DNA from: a bacterium
GTDB taxonomy: Bacteria; Patescibacteriota; Minisyncoccia; UBA6257; JAGGUH01
DNA: 5,719 bases
Direction of reading: 5' to 3'
NCBI GenBank assembly: GCA_021158645.1
Contig: JAGGUH010000018.1
Location: 1 to 5,719 of the forward strand
Shown: positions 1-5,719 of the stretch, one piece after another
Numbering within the stretch: the first letter of the stretch is position 1
Layout: every line of letters begins with the position of its first letter
Made by a program: the position numbers and the translations under genes
The notes under the pieces: model-generated
Told to the model about the DNA's origin: nothing
Seen by the model: only the letters and a program-made list of their open reading frames with translations
Databases searched by the model: none

Positions 1-83
1 AAAACTCATCTCAAATACATATAATCCAATAAGATCATTTGTATAATGTTTTCAATATTCCTTTATTGTTTCTTTTATAAAAC

Positions 84-116
84 AAATAAGCGAACAAAGT
101 TTTTCGCTTTTTATTT
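84..116 (-). terminator. Probable intrinsic terminator of the operon, possibly bidirectional
   Basis: AAGCGAA (88-94) and TTCGCTT (103-109) form a perfect 7-bp stem with an 8-base loop. A further 4 bp (84-87 with 113-116) can pair across a 3-base bulge. It begins about 55 bases beyond the TAA of the last gene. On the minus strand the stem is followed by ATTTGTTTTAT, a moderate U-tract. On the plus strand the tract (TTTTTATTTCTTT) is better, so it may also stop transcription arriving from the left. The stem has only three G:C pairs, so strength is uncertain. I see no gene in the remainder of 1-164. Confidence 0.6.
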
Positions 117-164
117 CTTTGTTGTATTTATCTGAATCTATTTACTAAAAAACACTCAACCTTT

Positions 165-2741
165 TTATTCTTTTTCTTTAATTATATCCCAAAATGTTAA
201 GCTTTCTCGTCCTAAACTCCACAAAGCGATACCACCAAGATTATATTTTTTAGCTAAATTAAATTTGTATTTAGCACTTTCGGTATTTTCTATCCAAACT
301 ATATGATTTTCGCCTTTGTCATCGGTATAGGTAAAATTAAAGCCATCTTTTGAATTAAAATTATCTACTTTTGCTTTTTGATAGGATTTTCTTAATTCAT
401 TAGAAACATTGAAAGATAAATTAGCTGGCAATGATTTATATCCTTTATATTTGTTGTTTTCTTGTATCCAATCATAACCATAGCCTGCAATGCCTAAAAA
501 TAGTTTATTATTTTTGATTTTGGAAGTAGCATATTGTAAAACATTATCTACCCATCTATATGGAGCAACAGGTCCTGGAGAGTTATTTAAATGATGATTA
601 TCATAAGCCATAATAACAATTAAATCTGAATGTTTTCCTATATTTTCATAATCTAATCCTTTAGACCAATTAATTTTTTCAATATCGCTTGTTTTAGCTG
701 ATAACGCTATTGATAAAATGTAATGATTCTTGTGTAAGTTTTTAGATAAATCACTAATAAATTTGTTAAACAACTCTTTGTCTTGTGGAGGCACATTTTC
801 TATATCTATATTAATTCCTTTTAGCCCGTAATTTTCTATGGTAGCAACAATATTTTTGATTGCCTTTTGTTTTACTAATTCATTTGAAATAATGGAATGG
901 ATTATTTGTGAATCTGGCTTTCTCAAGATAGGACTCCAATTACTAATCATAGGCAATACAACAATATTATTCTTATTTGCAATCCTCATAATTATATCTT
1001 TACTCCACCCTTCTCCTACAACATCGCCTGTTCTCGTTAATCTAAACCAAGTTGGAGATATTATATCTATATCCTCTTTATACTTCACCAAAAAAGAATA
1101 ATGGTTGTTGTTATTCAAATAAGCATAATAAATAAAATTGGCAAAATTATTCTTGATTTTAACTTTCTGAACAGACATTTTTGCTAAACCATCTTGAGGA
1201 TCCCAAATTTTAAAACCTACGCTACCTCTATTAAGTGAATGCTCTATTGCTACCGGACCTAAAAATATCCGATCATCTACTTCACAGATCGCAGTATCGC
1301 CAATAAAATTTAATTTAACTTTATAATCTCTATTTTCTTTTTTGTATTTGACTGATTTTAGTGTTATGTATTTGCCACTTACTTTTTCTTTTAACAATAT
1401 AGAATCGTCATCTAGTCCGCAAAATACATAATTATCATCATTAACATAACGACCAATTAAAAACCCTGTTCTACCAGATTTTATTGAAAATTTTGTTTCC
1501 ACAGAATAATTTTGCCAATAATATCCGCCATTTAGAATCGCCATTGCCCCAGAACTATCTTTTTTTGCCTTTAAAATTAAATTATTATTATTTGTATATA
1601 GAGATCCCCAATTATAGAACCAGTCGTATATATTGTCCGAATTAAATTTTGAAGAAAAATAAGGTAGTTTTTTAGTTCGAGACCCTTCTAATATTTTTAT
1701 AAGGTTAGACGCTGATAAATCGTTGGGGACTTCAAATCTTTTTAGTAAATTACATTCCGAATATTTGTGGTTTATAAAATCTCCATTTTGATTATTTAAC
1801 TCAAATGATAAAGGATAAACTTCTCTAACAGCAGCAAGATTACTTTCTATTGCTTTATTCTTATCAATATTTAAAGCATCTTGGCCATAATCTCCAAATG
1901 GGAAAGCAAAGGCTATAACTTTTAGTCCTTTAATATGAGATTCCAAAAGATTCTTTGACTTCAAATGATCATCTAATAATCTTTGTTTATATTCTTCATC
2001 TGTTTCAATTCTTCCCTGATCCGAGAGCCACATTTTATTGCTGGCAAAGTGCCCCTTGTTGCCTTGGTCATCAATTTCTATGAAATTATGAAATTGATAA
2101 CCATGTGCTTGAATATCCCATCTACCGCTTTTGTTCATCTGCTGTAATTCATTTTTTGAAAGGTAGTAATCGCTTTTATCTTCTAATAGATGTTTAGTAA
2201 TTACAAAAATTACAGCGTTATAATCTAATACTTTCAAAATAGGATCAACCGGATAAAAACTATCCTTTCTACCGTCATCAAAAGTTAAAAGAAACGGCTT
2301 ATCCGGCAGTTTTTTTTCTCCTTTCATAAAAGCGTAAAGGTCTTTAATACTTATTGTTTGCCAGCCTGCCTTTTTCAAGGCAAACATTTGGTCTTTAAAA
2401 TCTCGCAATAGAACATTAAATCCATCGGGCTTATTAACAATTCCATGATAAACTAATACTGGAATAGATTTAGTTCTATCGTTGCTATATTTTAATGTTA
2501 AATCATCTTGTGGAGTAAATGTTTGTGAAATAAATGTCAAAATGATAGCGGCTAAATCTTTTTTTTGGGTTTGGGCAAAATTTATTTTGTACTTTAAGTA
2601 ATTAAAATTCATTAGCATATAATTCTTGTTAAAATAAGAATTATTTTTAATCAAAAAACTGCCGCCACTTATTACTGCTATCATTATTAAAACAATTACA
2701 GAAAAATAAATTTTAAATTTTTTTTGGTTATTCTCTGTCAT
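165..2741 (-). CDS. Membrane-anchored NodB polysaccharide deacetylase fused to a GH18 (YaaH/CFLE-like) glycosidase
   Basis: An 858-residue, three-module exported protein. Residues about 10-31 form one hydrophobic segment after a Lys-rich start. No lipobox or clear AxA cleavage site is seen, so an N-terminal anchor with the rest outside is likely. Residues about 92-350 are a carbohydrate-esterase-4 (NodB) domain: YHG at 98-100, TFDDG at 153-157 (Asp155/Asp156), and metal-binding His213 and His218 in an HxxxxH arrangement as in PgaB. FPFGDYG at 280-286 is the expected third motif. Residues about 365-528 are a beta-rich stretch resembling a concanavalin/LamG-like sandwich (less certain). Residues about 532-857 are a GH18 barrel with GINIDIE at 642-648 (Glu648 as acid), MAYD at 711-714, GPGP-type and GYGYDW segments, and LWSLGRE near the end. 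These resemble the YaaH/SleL cortex-lytic group. Expected role: de-N-acetylating and cleaving the polymer made by the adjacent synthase. It starts 3 bases after that gene's stop. Product assignment is strong, substrate unknown. Confidence 0.93.
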   Translation of the reverse strand: MTENNQKKFKIYFSVIVLIMIAVISGGSFLIKNNSYFNKNYMLMNFNYLKYKINFAQTQKKDLAAIILTFISQTFTPQDDLTLKYSNDRTKSIPVLVYHGIVNKPDGFNVLLRDFKDQMFALKKAGWQTISIKDLYAFMKGEKKLPDKPFLLTFDDGRKDSFYPVDPILKVLDYNAVIFVITKHLLEDKSDYYLSKNELQQMNKSGRWDIQAHGYQFHNFIEIDDQGNKGHFASNKMWLSDQGRIETDEEYKQRLLDDHLKSKNLLESHIKGLKVIAFAFPFGDYGQDALNIDKNKAIESNLAAVREVYPLSFELNNQNGDFINHKYSECNLLKRFEVPNDLSASNLIKILEGSRTKKLPYFSSKFNSDNIYDWFYNWGSLYTNNNNLILKAKKDSSGAMAILNGGYYWQNYSVETKFSIKSGRTGFLIGRYVNDDNYVFCGLDDDSILLKEKVSGKYITLKSVKYKKENRDYKVKLNFIGDTAICEVDDRIFLGPVAIEHSLNRGSVGFKIWDPQDGLAKMSVQKVKIKNNFANFIYYAYLNNNNHYSFLVKYKEDIDIISPTWFRLTRTGDVVGEGWSKDIIMRIANKNNIVVLPMISNWSPILRKPDSQIIHSIISNELVKQKAIKNIVATIENYGLKGINIDIENVPPQDKELFNKFISDLSKNLHKNHYILSIALSAKTSDIEKINWSKGLDYENIGKHSDLIVIMAYDNHHLNNSPGPVAPYRWVDNVLQYATSKIKNNKLFLGIAGYGYDWIQENNKYKGYKSLPANLSFNVSNELRKSYQKAKVDNFNSKDGFNFTYTDDKGENHIVWIENTESAKYKFNLAKKYNLGGIALWSLGRESLTFWDIIKEKE

Positions 2742-2744
2742 AAT

Positions 2745-4103
2745 TTATCTTGTTCCCCATTTTCTATTCTGTATAGTAGCCAAAGCATAAAAAAGAATAA
2801 AAGAAAGGATTATCATATTAATAACCGACCAAACAAAAATATATGGCCAATATTTATTATCTCTTGCCACGTACCTATAATATAAAACAATAACACAAGA
2901 TATTAAAAATACGCCCATTATATAAAAAAATGGTATTCCTCCTTTAACGATAGGATTATAAATTAATGCCCTTATTGCCATAAAGGGAGTTATTAGCGTT
3001 ACAAAAATCAGAGGGAAAAAATAAGTAAATGAAACAAAAGGTTGTTTTTTGTATATAAAACGACTAGCAAAAATAGAATTAACAAACCAACCCTTTTTCC
3101 ATCTAATTTGCTGTTTTAAAAACTGCTTGAATGTCGTGGGTACAATTGTATAAGCTTGCACATTATCACTATAAATAGTTTTATAATCTCTTCTTAAAAC
3201 CCAATTAGTTAAAGCTCTATCATCTCCCCAAGTTACAGGCAAACCTAAAAACATCTCATTAAGCCATTTATCTAAAATTGGCAAAATAACACTTTTTCTA
3301 TAAGCAGAAGAGCAACCACTACAACAAAATACACTCATAAATGTCGATTCCGCAGCTTTTAAGATCCTAAAAGACATAAAATAATATGCCGCTTGCATTT
3401 TTGTAAGTAGGTTTTCATCGGCATTTTCCGGATCAGCATGCGCGCAGACAGCTCCGATTTCAGGATTTTGAAATGGTTCTATTAAATTACGAAATGTTTT
3501 TGGTTCAATATAACTATCGCTGTCTAGTTGAACCACAATTTCGCCCTTGGCTCTTTTAAATCCTTCTGCCATTCCGTGTCTTTTGCCTCTGTTTATTTTC
3601 CAATCAACAACAACAAGACGATTTCCGTAAATTCTTTTTAATTTTCTCAAAATATTAATAGTACCATCATTTATGACAATTACTTCTAATTTTTCTTTAG
3701 GATAATCTGCCTCAAAGCATTTAGAGATTGTTTTGGCAATAGATTTTTCTTCGTTTTTGCATGGGATAACAAAAGTAACCAAAGGTTCATAAAACGTATT
3801 TTTGTTATTTATTGGTATAATTTTTGATGTTGCACGTTTATACAACATTGCACCTACAATTCTAGACAGTTCAAATGTTGTAACAAAAAATGTGTAAAAC
3901 AAGATCAAATGAGTAGAATGAAATTCAGCAGCTGTTTTGGATTTAATTAAAATTATAAAAAATAAGACTATACTACCAAAGAAAATTAGAAATAGTTGAT
4001 AGATAATTCTAGAAAAATTAAATCGTAAAAAATACGACTTAAAAGACGCCAAACTGAACGTTTTTACAATTGGCTTAACAAATTTTATAACTTTAGCGAT
4101 CAT
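2745..4103 (-). CDS. Processive membrane glycosyltransferase, family GT2 (hyaluronan/chitin-synthase type)
   Basis: A 452-residue inner-membrane polysaccharide synthase. Two hydrophobic segments lie at about 32-54 and 64-86. A cytoplasmic GT2 domain spans about 105-345, and three more hydrophobic segments lie at about 356-383, 389-410 and 418-445. Catalytic signatures appear in the expected order: VIPCKNEE (113-120), NDG with Asp146, the DxD-type DSD (194-196), GDDR with Asp294/Asp295 in place of the TED motif, and QQIRW (331-335), the QxxRW motif of processive synthases. GDDRxLTN and LKQQxRW are especially close to HasA-type hyaluronan synthases. PgaC/IcaA and NodC are the other close relatives. 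It would polymerise UDP-sugars and push the chain across the membrane. The nucleotide-binding loop after NDG looks about four residues shorter than usual (see findings). The ATG start is supported by a good Shine-Dalgarno 8 bases upstream. It lies between the dehydrogenase (4-base gap) and the deacetylase/glycosidase (3-base gap). Confidence 0.93.
   Translation of the reverse strand: MIAKVIKFVKPIVKTFSLASFKSYFLRFNFSRIIYQLFLIFFGSIVLFFIILIKSKTAAEFHSTHLILFYTFFVTTFELSRIVGAMLYKRATSKIIPINNKNTFYEPLVTFVIPCKNEEKSIAKTISKCFEADYPKEKLEVIVINDGTINILRKLKRIYGNRLVVVDWKINRGKRHGMAEGFKRAKGEIVVQLDSDSYIEPKTFRNLIEPFQNPEIGAVCAHADPENADENLLTKMQAAYYFMSFRILKAAESTFMSVFCCSGCSSAYRKSVILPILDKWLNEMFLGLPVTWGDDRALTNWVLRRDYKTIYSDNVQAYTIVPTTFKQFLKQQIRWKKGWFVNSIFASRFIYKKQPFVSFTYFFPLIFVTLITPFMAIRALIYNPIVKGGIPFFYIMGVFLISCVIVLYYRYVARDNKYWPYIFVWSVINMIILSFILFYALATIQNRKWGTR
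2753..2758 (-). promoter_or_regulatory. Weak Shine-Dalgarno-like site of the deacetylase/glycosidase gene
   Basis: GGGGAA on the minus strand, inside the last codons of the glycosyltransferase, lies 11 bases before the ATG at 2741. The spacing is long, so initiation may depend mainly on ribosomes finishing the upstream gene, whose TAA is only 3 bases away. Confidence 0.35.
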
Positions 4104-4107
4104 AAGT

Positions 4108-5400
4108 TTATCTCCCTATTCCTTTATAAATAATTCCTAGACCTTTGATTTTTTCTTTATCTAAACAATTTCTTCCATCAATTACTACCTTAATATCATT
4201 TTTCTTTAACTCAATCAAATTCATTTCAGAAAATTCTTTATGAGCAGTAACTAAAACTAATGCCTCGGATTTTTTTAACAATTCATCAAGAGAATCTACT
4301 GTTGATTGATCTTTAACAAAGGGATCGTAAATATAAAGATTGGCTTTCAATTTTTTTAGCAGTTCAATAATTTCATAAGCCGGACTTTCTCTAGTATCGT
4401 CAACATCAGATTTATAAGATAGCCCTAATACGCCGATATTCGTTCCCTTAACTGATTTATTAATACTATTTAATGCTTTGATTAATAAATCAACCGTATA
4501 TGCCGGCATACTATTGTTAATCTCACGAGCCAATTTCAAGAATTTATGATTAAAACCATTTTTTTGTGCCTGATCAATTAAATAATAAGGATCAACAGGA
4601 ATACAATGCCCACCTACACCACAACCAGGATAATGCGGAAGAAAAGCAAATGGCTTAGTAGAAGATCCTTTAATAACTTCTATAAGATCAATTCCCATTT
4701 TATCAAAAGATCTTGCTAATTCGTTGACAAAAGCAATATTAATATCTCTAAAAGTATTTTCTATAATTTTCGTTGCCTCTGCTTCTTTAATTGACTTCAT
4801 TGGTCTAACTTCTGCATCTAAAATATTTTTATAGAAAGCCAAAGCCCTTTTACATCCTTTATCAGAACTAGCACCTACTACTCTAGGAATATTCCGTAAA
4901 GACCACTTTTTGTTTCCTGGATCAATTCGTTCTGGACAATGAGCAATATCAAAATCTATACCTGCTTTTAATCCAGTTTCCTCTAAAATTGGCTGAACTA
5001 TTTCTTCACAAACTCCCGGATTGATAGTAGATTCAATAATAATTAAATGTCCTTTTTTTAAGTTTTTCTGAATTGCCTGACAAGCTGATTTTAATGGTTT
5101 TAAATCAGGATTATAATTTTTATCAATTGGCGTAGGAACACAAACAACAATAATGTTTGCCTTTTTTATAATCCGGAAATTAGTTGTAGCTATAAGGTTT
5201 ACATTACTCAACTCCTCCTGAAGATTTTTATCACAAATAGGACTAATTCCTTTTTTAATTAACTTAATCTTTTTTGGGTCAATGTCTATAGCATAAGTCC
5301 TGTAACCTTTTTCTGCGCAAAGACAAGCCAAAGGTAATCCTACATACCCTAATCCAATTACAGCAACTCCTTCTTTTTTTATTGATTGGATTTTTTTCAT
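4108..5400 (-). CDS. UDP-sugar 6-dehydrogenase (UDP-Glc/UDP-HexNAc dehydrogenase family)
   Basis: A 430-residue cytoplasmic NAD-dependent dehydrogenase that oxidises C6 of a UDP-sugar to the carboxylate in two steps; its length is typical. The N-terminal Rossmann fold shows GLGYVG (16-21), followed by VPTP (88-91), STINPG (124-129) and PERIDPG (156-162). The central domain has EATKIIENTFRDINIAFVNE (208-227), containing the conserved Lys211 and Asn215. The catalytic Cys266 sits in GVGGHCIPVDP (261-271). The C-terminal domain has GLSYKSDVDDTRESPA (326-341). No key residue is missing. The GGHCIPVDPYYL context and PERIDPGN wording favour the WbpA/WecC/TviB group (UDP-GlcNAc or UDP-ManNAc) over classical UDP-glucose dehydrogenase. 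I cannot exclude UDP-glucose, which would make the pair hasB/hasA-like. It is first in the operon, about 50 bases downstream of the predicted transcription start. The ATG places the Rossmann motif at the usual distance. No strong Shine-Dalgarno is seen, unlike the next gene. Confidence 0.95.
   Translation of the reverse strand: MKKIQSIKKEGVAVIGLGYVGLPLACLCAEKGYRTYAIDIDPKKIKLIKKGISPICDKNLQEELSNVNLIATTNFRIIKKANIIVVCVPTPIDKNYNPDLKPLKSACQAIQKNLKKGHLIIIESTINPGVCEEIVQPILEETGLKAGIDFDIAHCPERIDPGNKKWSLRNIPRVVGASSDKGCKRALAFYKNILDAEVRPMKSIKEAEATKIIENTFRDINIAFVNELARSFDKMGIDLIEVIKGSSTKPFAFLPHYPGCGVGGHCIPVDPYYLIDQAQKNGFNHKFLKLAREINNSMPAYTVDLLIKALNSINKSVKGTNIGVLGLSYKSDVDDTRESPAYEIIELLKKLKANLYIYDPFVKDQSTVDSLDELLKKSEALVLVTAHKEFSEMNLIELKKNDIKVVIDGRNCLDKEKIKGLGIIYKGIGR
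4111..4117 (-). promoter_or_regulatory. Shine-Dalgarno of the glycosyltransferase gene
   Basis: On the minus strand AGGGAGA lies 7 bases before the ATG at 4103, inside the last codons of the dehydrogenase gene. It is the only strong ribosome binding site among the three genes and fixes the glycosyltransferase start. Its overlap with the upstream reading frame suggests translational coupling. Confidence 0.75.
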
Positions 5401-5457
5401 ATATCTGTTTGATTTTTTTATCTTACAAAAAAGAAAATCTAAATTTTGTTTTTCGCT

Positions 5458-5486
5458 ATTATAAGCATATTTTTTGTATTTGTCAA
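5458..5486 (-). promoter_or_regulatory. Consensus sigma70 promoter of the operon
   Basis: Read on the minus strand, TTGACA (-35, 5481-5486) is followed by exactly 17 bases (5464-5480) and TATAAT (-10, 5458-5463). Both hexamers match the housekeeping consensus at 6 of 6 positions. The start point is expected near 5451, giving a 5' leader of about 50 bases before the dehydrogenase ATG at 5400. The leader is A/T-rich, shows no obvious riboswitch or attenuator hairpin and lacks a clear Shine-Dalgarno. No other comparable promoter is seen in the short gaps between the genes, so this one probably drives all three. Confidence 0.88.
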
Positions 5487-5496
5487 GCCCAATTAG

Positions 5497-5542
5497 AACT
5501 CGTCGGGTACATAGGGTATACCTTAAAGAAACTCATCGGTTA
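5497..5542. promoter_or_regulatory. Candidate regulator-binding region: imperfect dyad flanked by direct repeats
   Basis: Two 13-base direct repeats, AACTCGTCGGGTA (5497-5509) and AACTCATCGGTTA (5530-5542), agree at 11 of 13 positions and lie 33 bases apart start to start. That is about three helical turns. Between and partly overlapping them is a 17-base imperfect dyad, GGTACATAGGGTATACC (5506-5522), with 5 of 6 arm positions matching. It contains the perfect 8-base palindrome GGTATACC (5515-5522). The dyad centre is about 63 bases upstream of the predicted transcription start, where class I activators often bind. This G+C-richer patch stands out in A/T-rich surroundings. Binding by a regulator is inference; a fragment of a dispersed repeat is an alternative. 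Confidence 0.45.
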
Positions 5543-5719
5543 AACAAAAAGAATAGAAAAAATTAAAATTTTATCTTAAAATTTAATAAAAAAAGAGGTT
5601 TGTTTCTTTTTTTTTGTTTTAGACAAAATAAAAACTTTTTAAATGCTTTATTGCTCTCAAAAAAACATCCCCGTATTTGTAGTTTGATAATCTTATGACA
5701 GAATTTACTATTTTTTATC

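Larger units (their letters stand above)
5401..5719. other. Upstream intergenic region without a supportable gene
   Basis: From left to right this holds the A/T-rich leader (5401-5451), the promoter, the repeat/dyad cluster, and then low-complexity A/T sequence from about 5543. The last part includes near-repeats TTAAAATTTTA (5563-5573) and TTAAAATTTAA (5576-5586). It also has a weak, almost all-A:T hairpin, 5588-5596 with 5605-5613, loop of 8. That hairpin could serve as a poor terminator for a gene entering from the right. A minus-strand frame is open from the right edge to a TAA at 5563-5565 (51 codons). Its A/T-run-derived Lys/Phe-rich translation and an equally open antisense frame argue against coding. 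An ATG at 5695 on the plus strand opens a frame that runs off the edge after eight codons. Confidence 0.6.

Noticed and set aside
1..60. Minus-strand ATGs near the left edge as the start of a fourth operon gene
   Set aside because: The longer candidate meets TGA after about ten codons and the one at 7-9 has only three codons in the window. No ribosome site is convincing, and a probable terminator lies in between.
838..1101. 87-codon plus-strand open frame
   Set aside because: It lies wholly inside the GH18 domain on the opposite strand, which has clear family motifs. Its hydrophobic translation is the usual antisense shadow and no ribosome site precedes it.
5401..5450. Riboswitch or attenuator in the 5' leader of the operon
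   Set aside because: The leader is only about 50 bases, almost all A/T, and shows no stable stem or conserved motif.
5621..5716. Minus-strand short frame translating to a fairly protein-like stretch (VIRLSNYKYGDVFLRAIKHL region)
   Set aside because: It is bounded by TAA at 5715-5717 and by another TAA after about 31 codons, with no ATG or GTG start, so it would require a frameshift to be part of a gene.
5563..5718. 51-codon minus-strand frame open from the right edge to TAA, as the tail of an upstream gene
   Set aside because: The translation is dominated by Lys and Phe from A and T runs, and the antisense frame in the same register is equally open for over 40 codons. No family motif is recognisable. 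It cannot be fully excluded without sequence to the right.
1..5719. CRISPR array, tRNA/rRNA genes, insertion sequence or phage genes
   Set aside because: No regularly spaced repeats, cloverleaf or rRNA motifs, transposase motifs or terminal inverted repeats are visible; the two short direct repeats at 5497-5542 are too few and too short for an array.

Overview
The window is a strongly AT-rich piece of bacterial chromosome (well under 40% G+C by eye). It carries one complete three-gene operon on the minus strand, read from right to left. Its promoter-proximal gene encodes a nucleotide-sugar dehydrogenase (4108-5400). Next is a membrane-embedded, processive family 2 glycosyltransferase of the hyaluronan/chitin-synthase type (2745-4103). 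Last is a membrane-anchored protein that joins a NodB polysaccharide deacetylase to a GH18 glycosidase through a beta-rich module (165-2741). The genes are separated by only 4 and 3 bases, so they are almost certainly co-transcribed and translationally linked.

Region by region, in genome order. Bases 1-164 are non-coding and hold a hairpin followed by a T-rich run (about 84-116) that probably ends the operon. Bases 165-5400 are the operon. Bases 5401-5719 hold no gene I can support. They do contain a sigma70-type promoter that matches consensus exactly (TTGACA, 17 bp, TATAAT; 5458-5486). Just upstream of it is a small cluster of repeats and an imperfect dyad (5497-5542) placed like an activator or operator site. 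The far right (about 5543-5719) is A/T-run-rich sequence.

How the genes would work together (inference): the dehydrogenase oxidises a UDP-hexose or UDP-HexNAc to a UDP-uronic acid. The synthase polymerises nucleotide sugars at the inner face of the membrane and extrudes the chain. The anchored deacetylase/glycosidase then de-N-acetylates and cuts or trims the chain outside. The dehydrogenase plus synthase pair recalls hasB/hasA of hyaluronan operons. The deacetylase plus synthase pair recalls pgaB/pgaC and icaB/icaA. The combination points to an exopolysaccharide or envelope glycan containing N-acetylhexosamine and probably a uronic acid. The polymer itself cannot be read from sequence.

Host: no outer-membrane porin or periplasmic export partner is visible, all stops are TAA, and the AT bias, Lys/Asn/Ile-rich proteins and strong TTGACA/TATAAT promoter fit a low-GC monoderm-like bacterium. 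A Patescibacteria (CPR) member is my first guess and a Firmicute-type organism my second. No marker in the window settles this.
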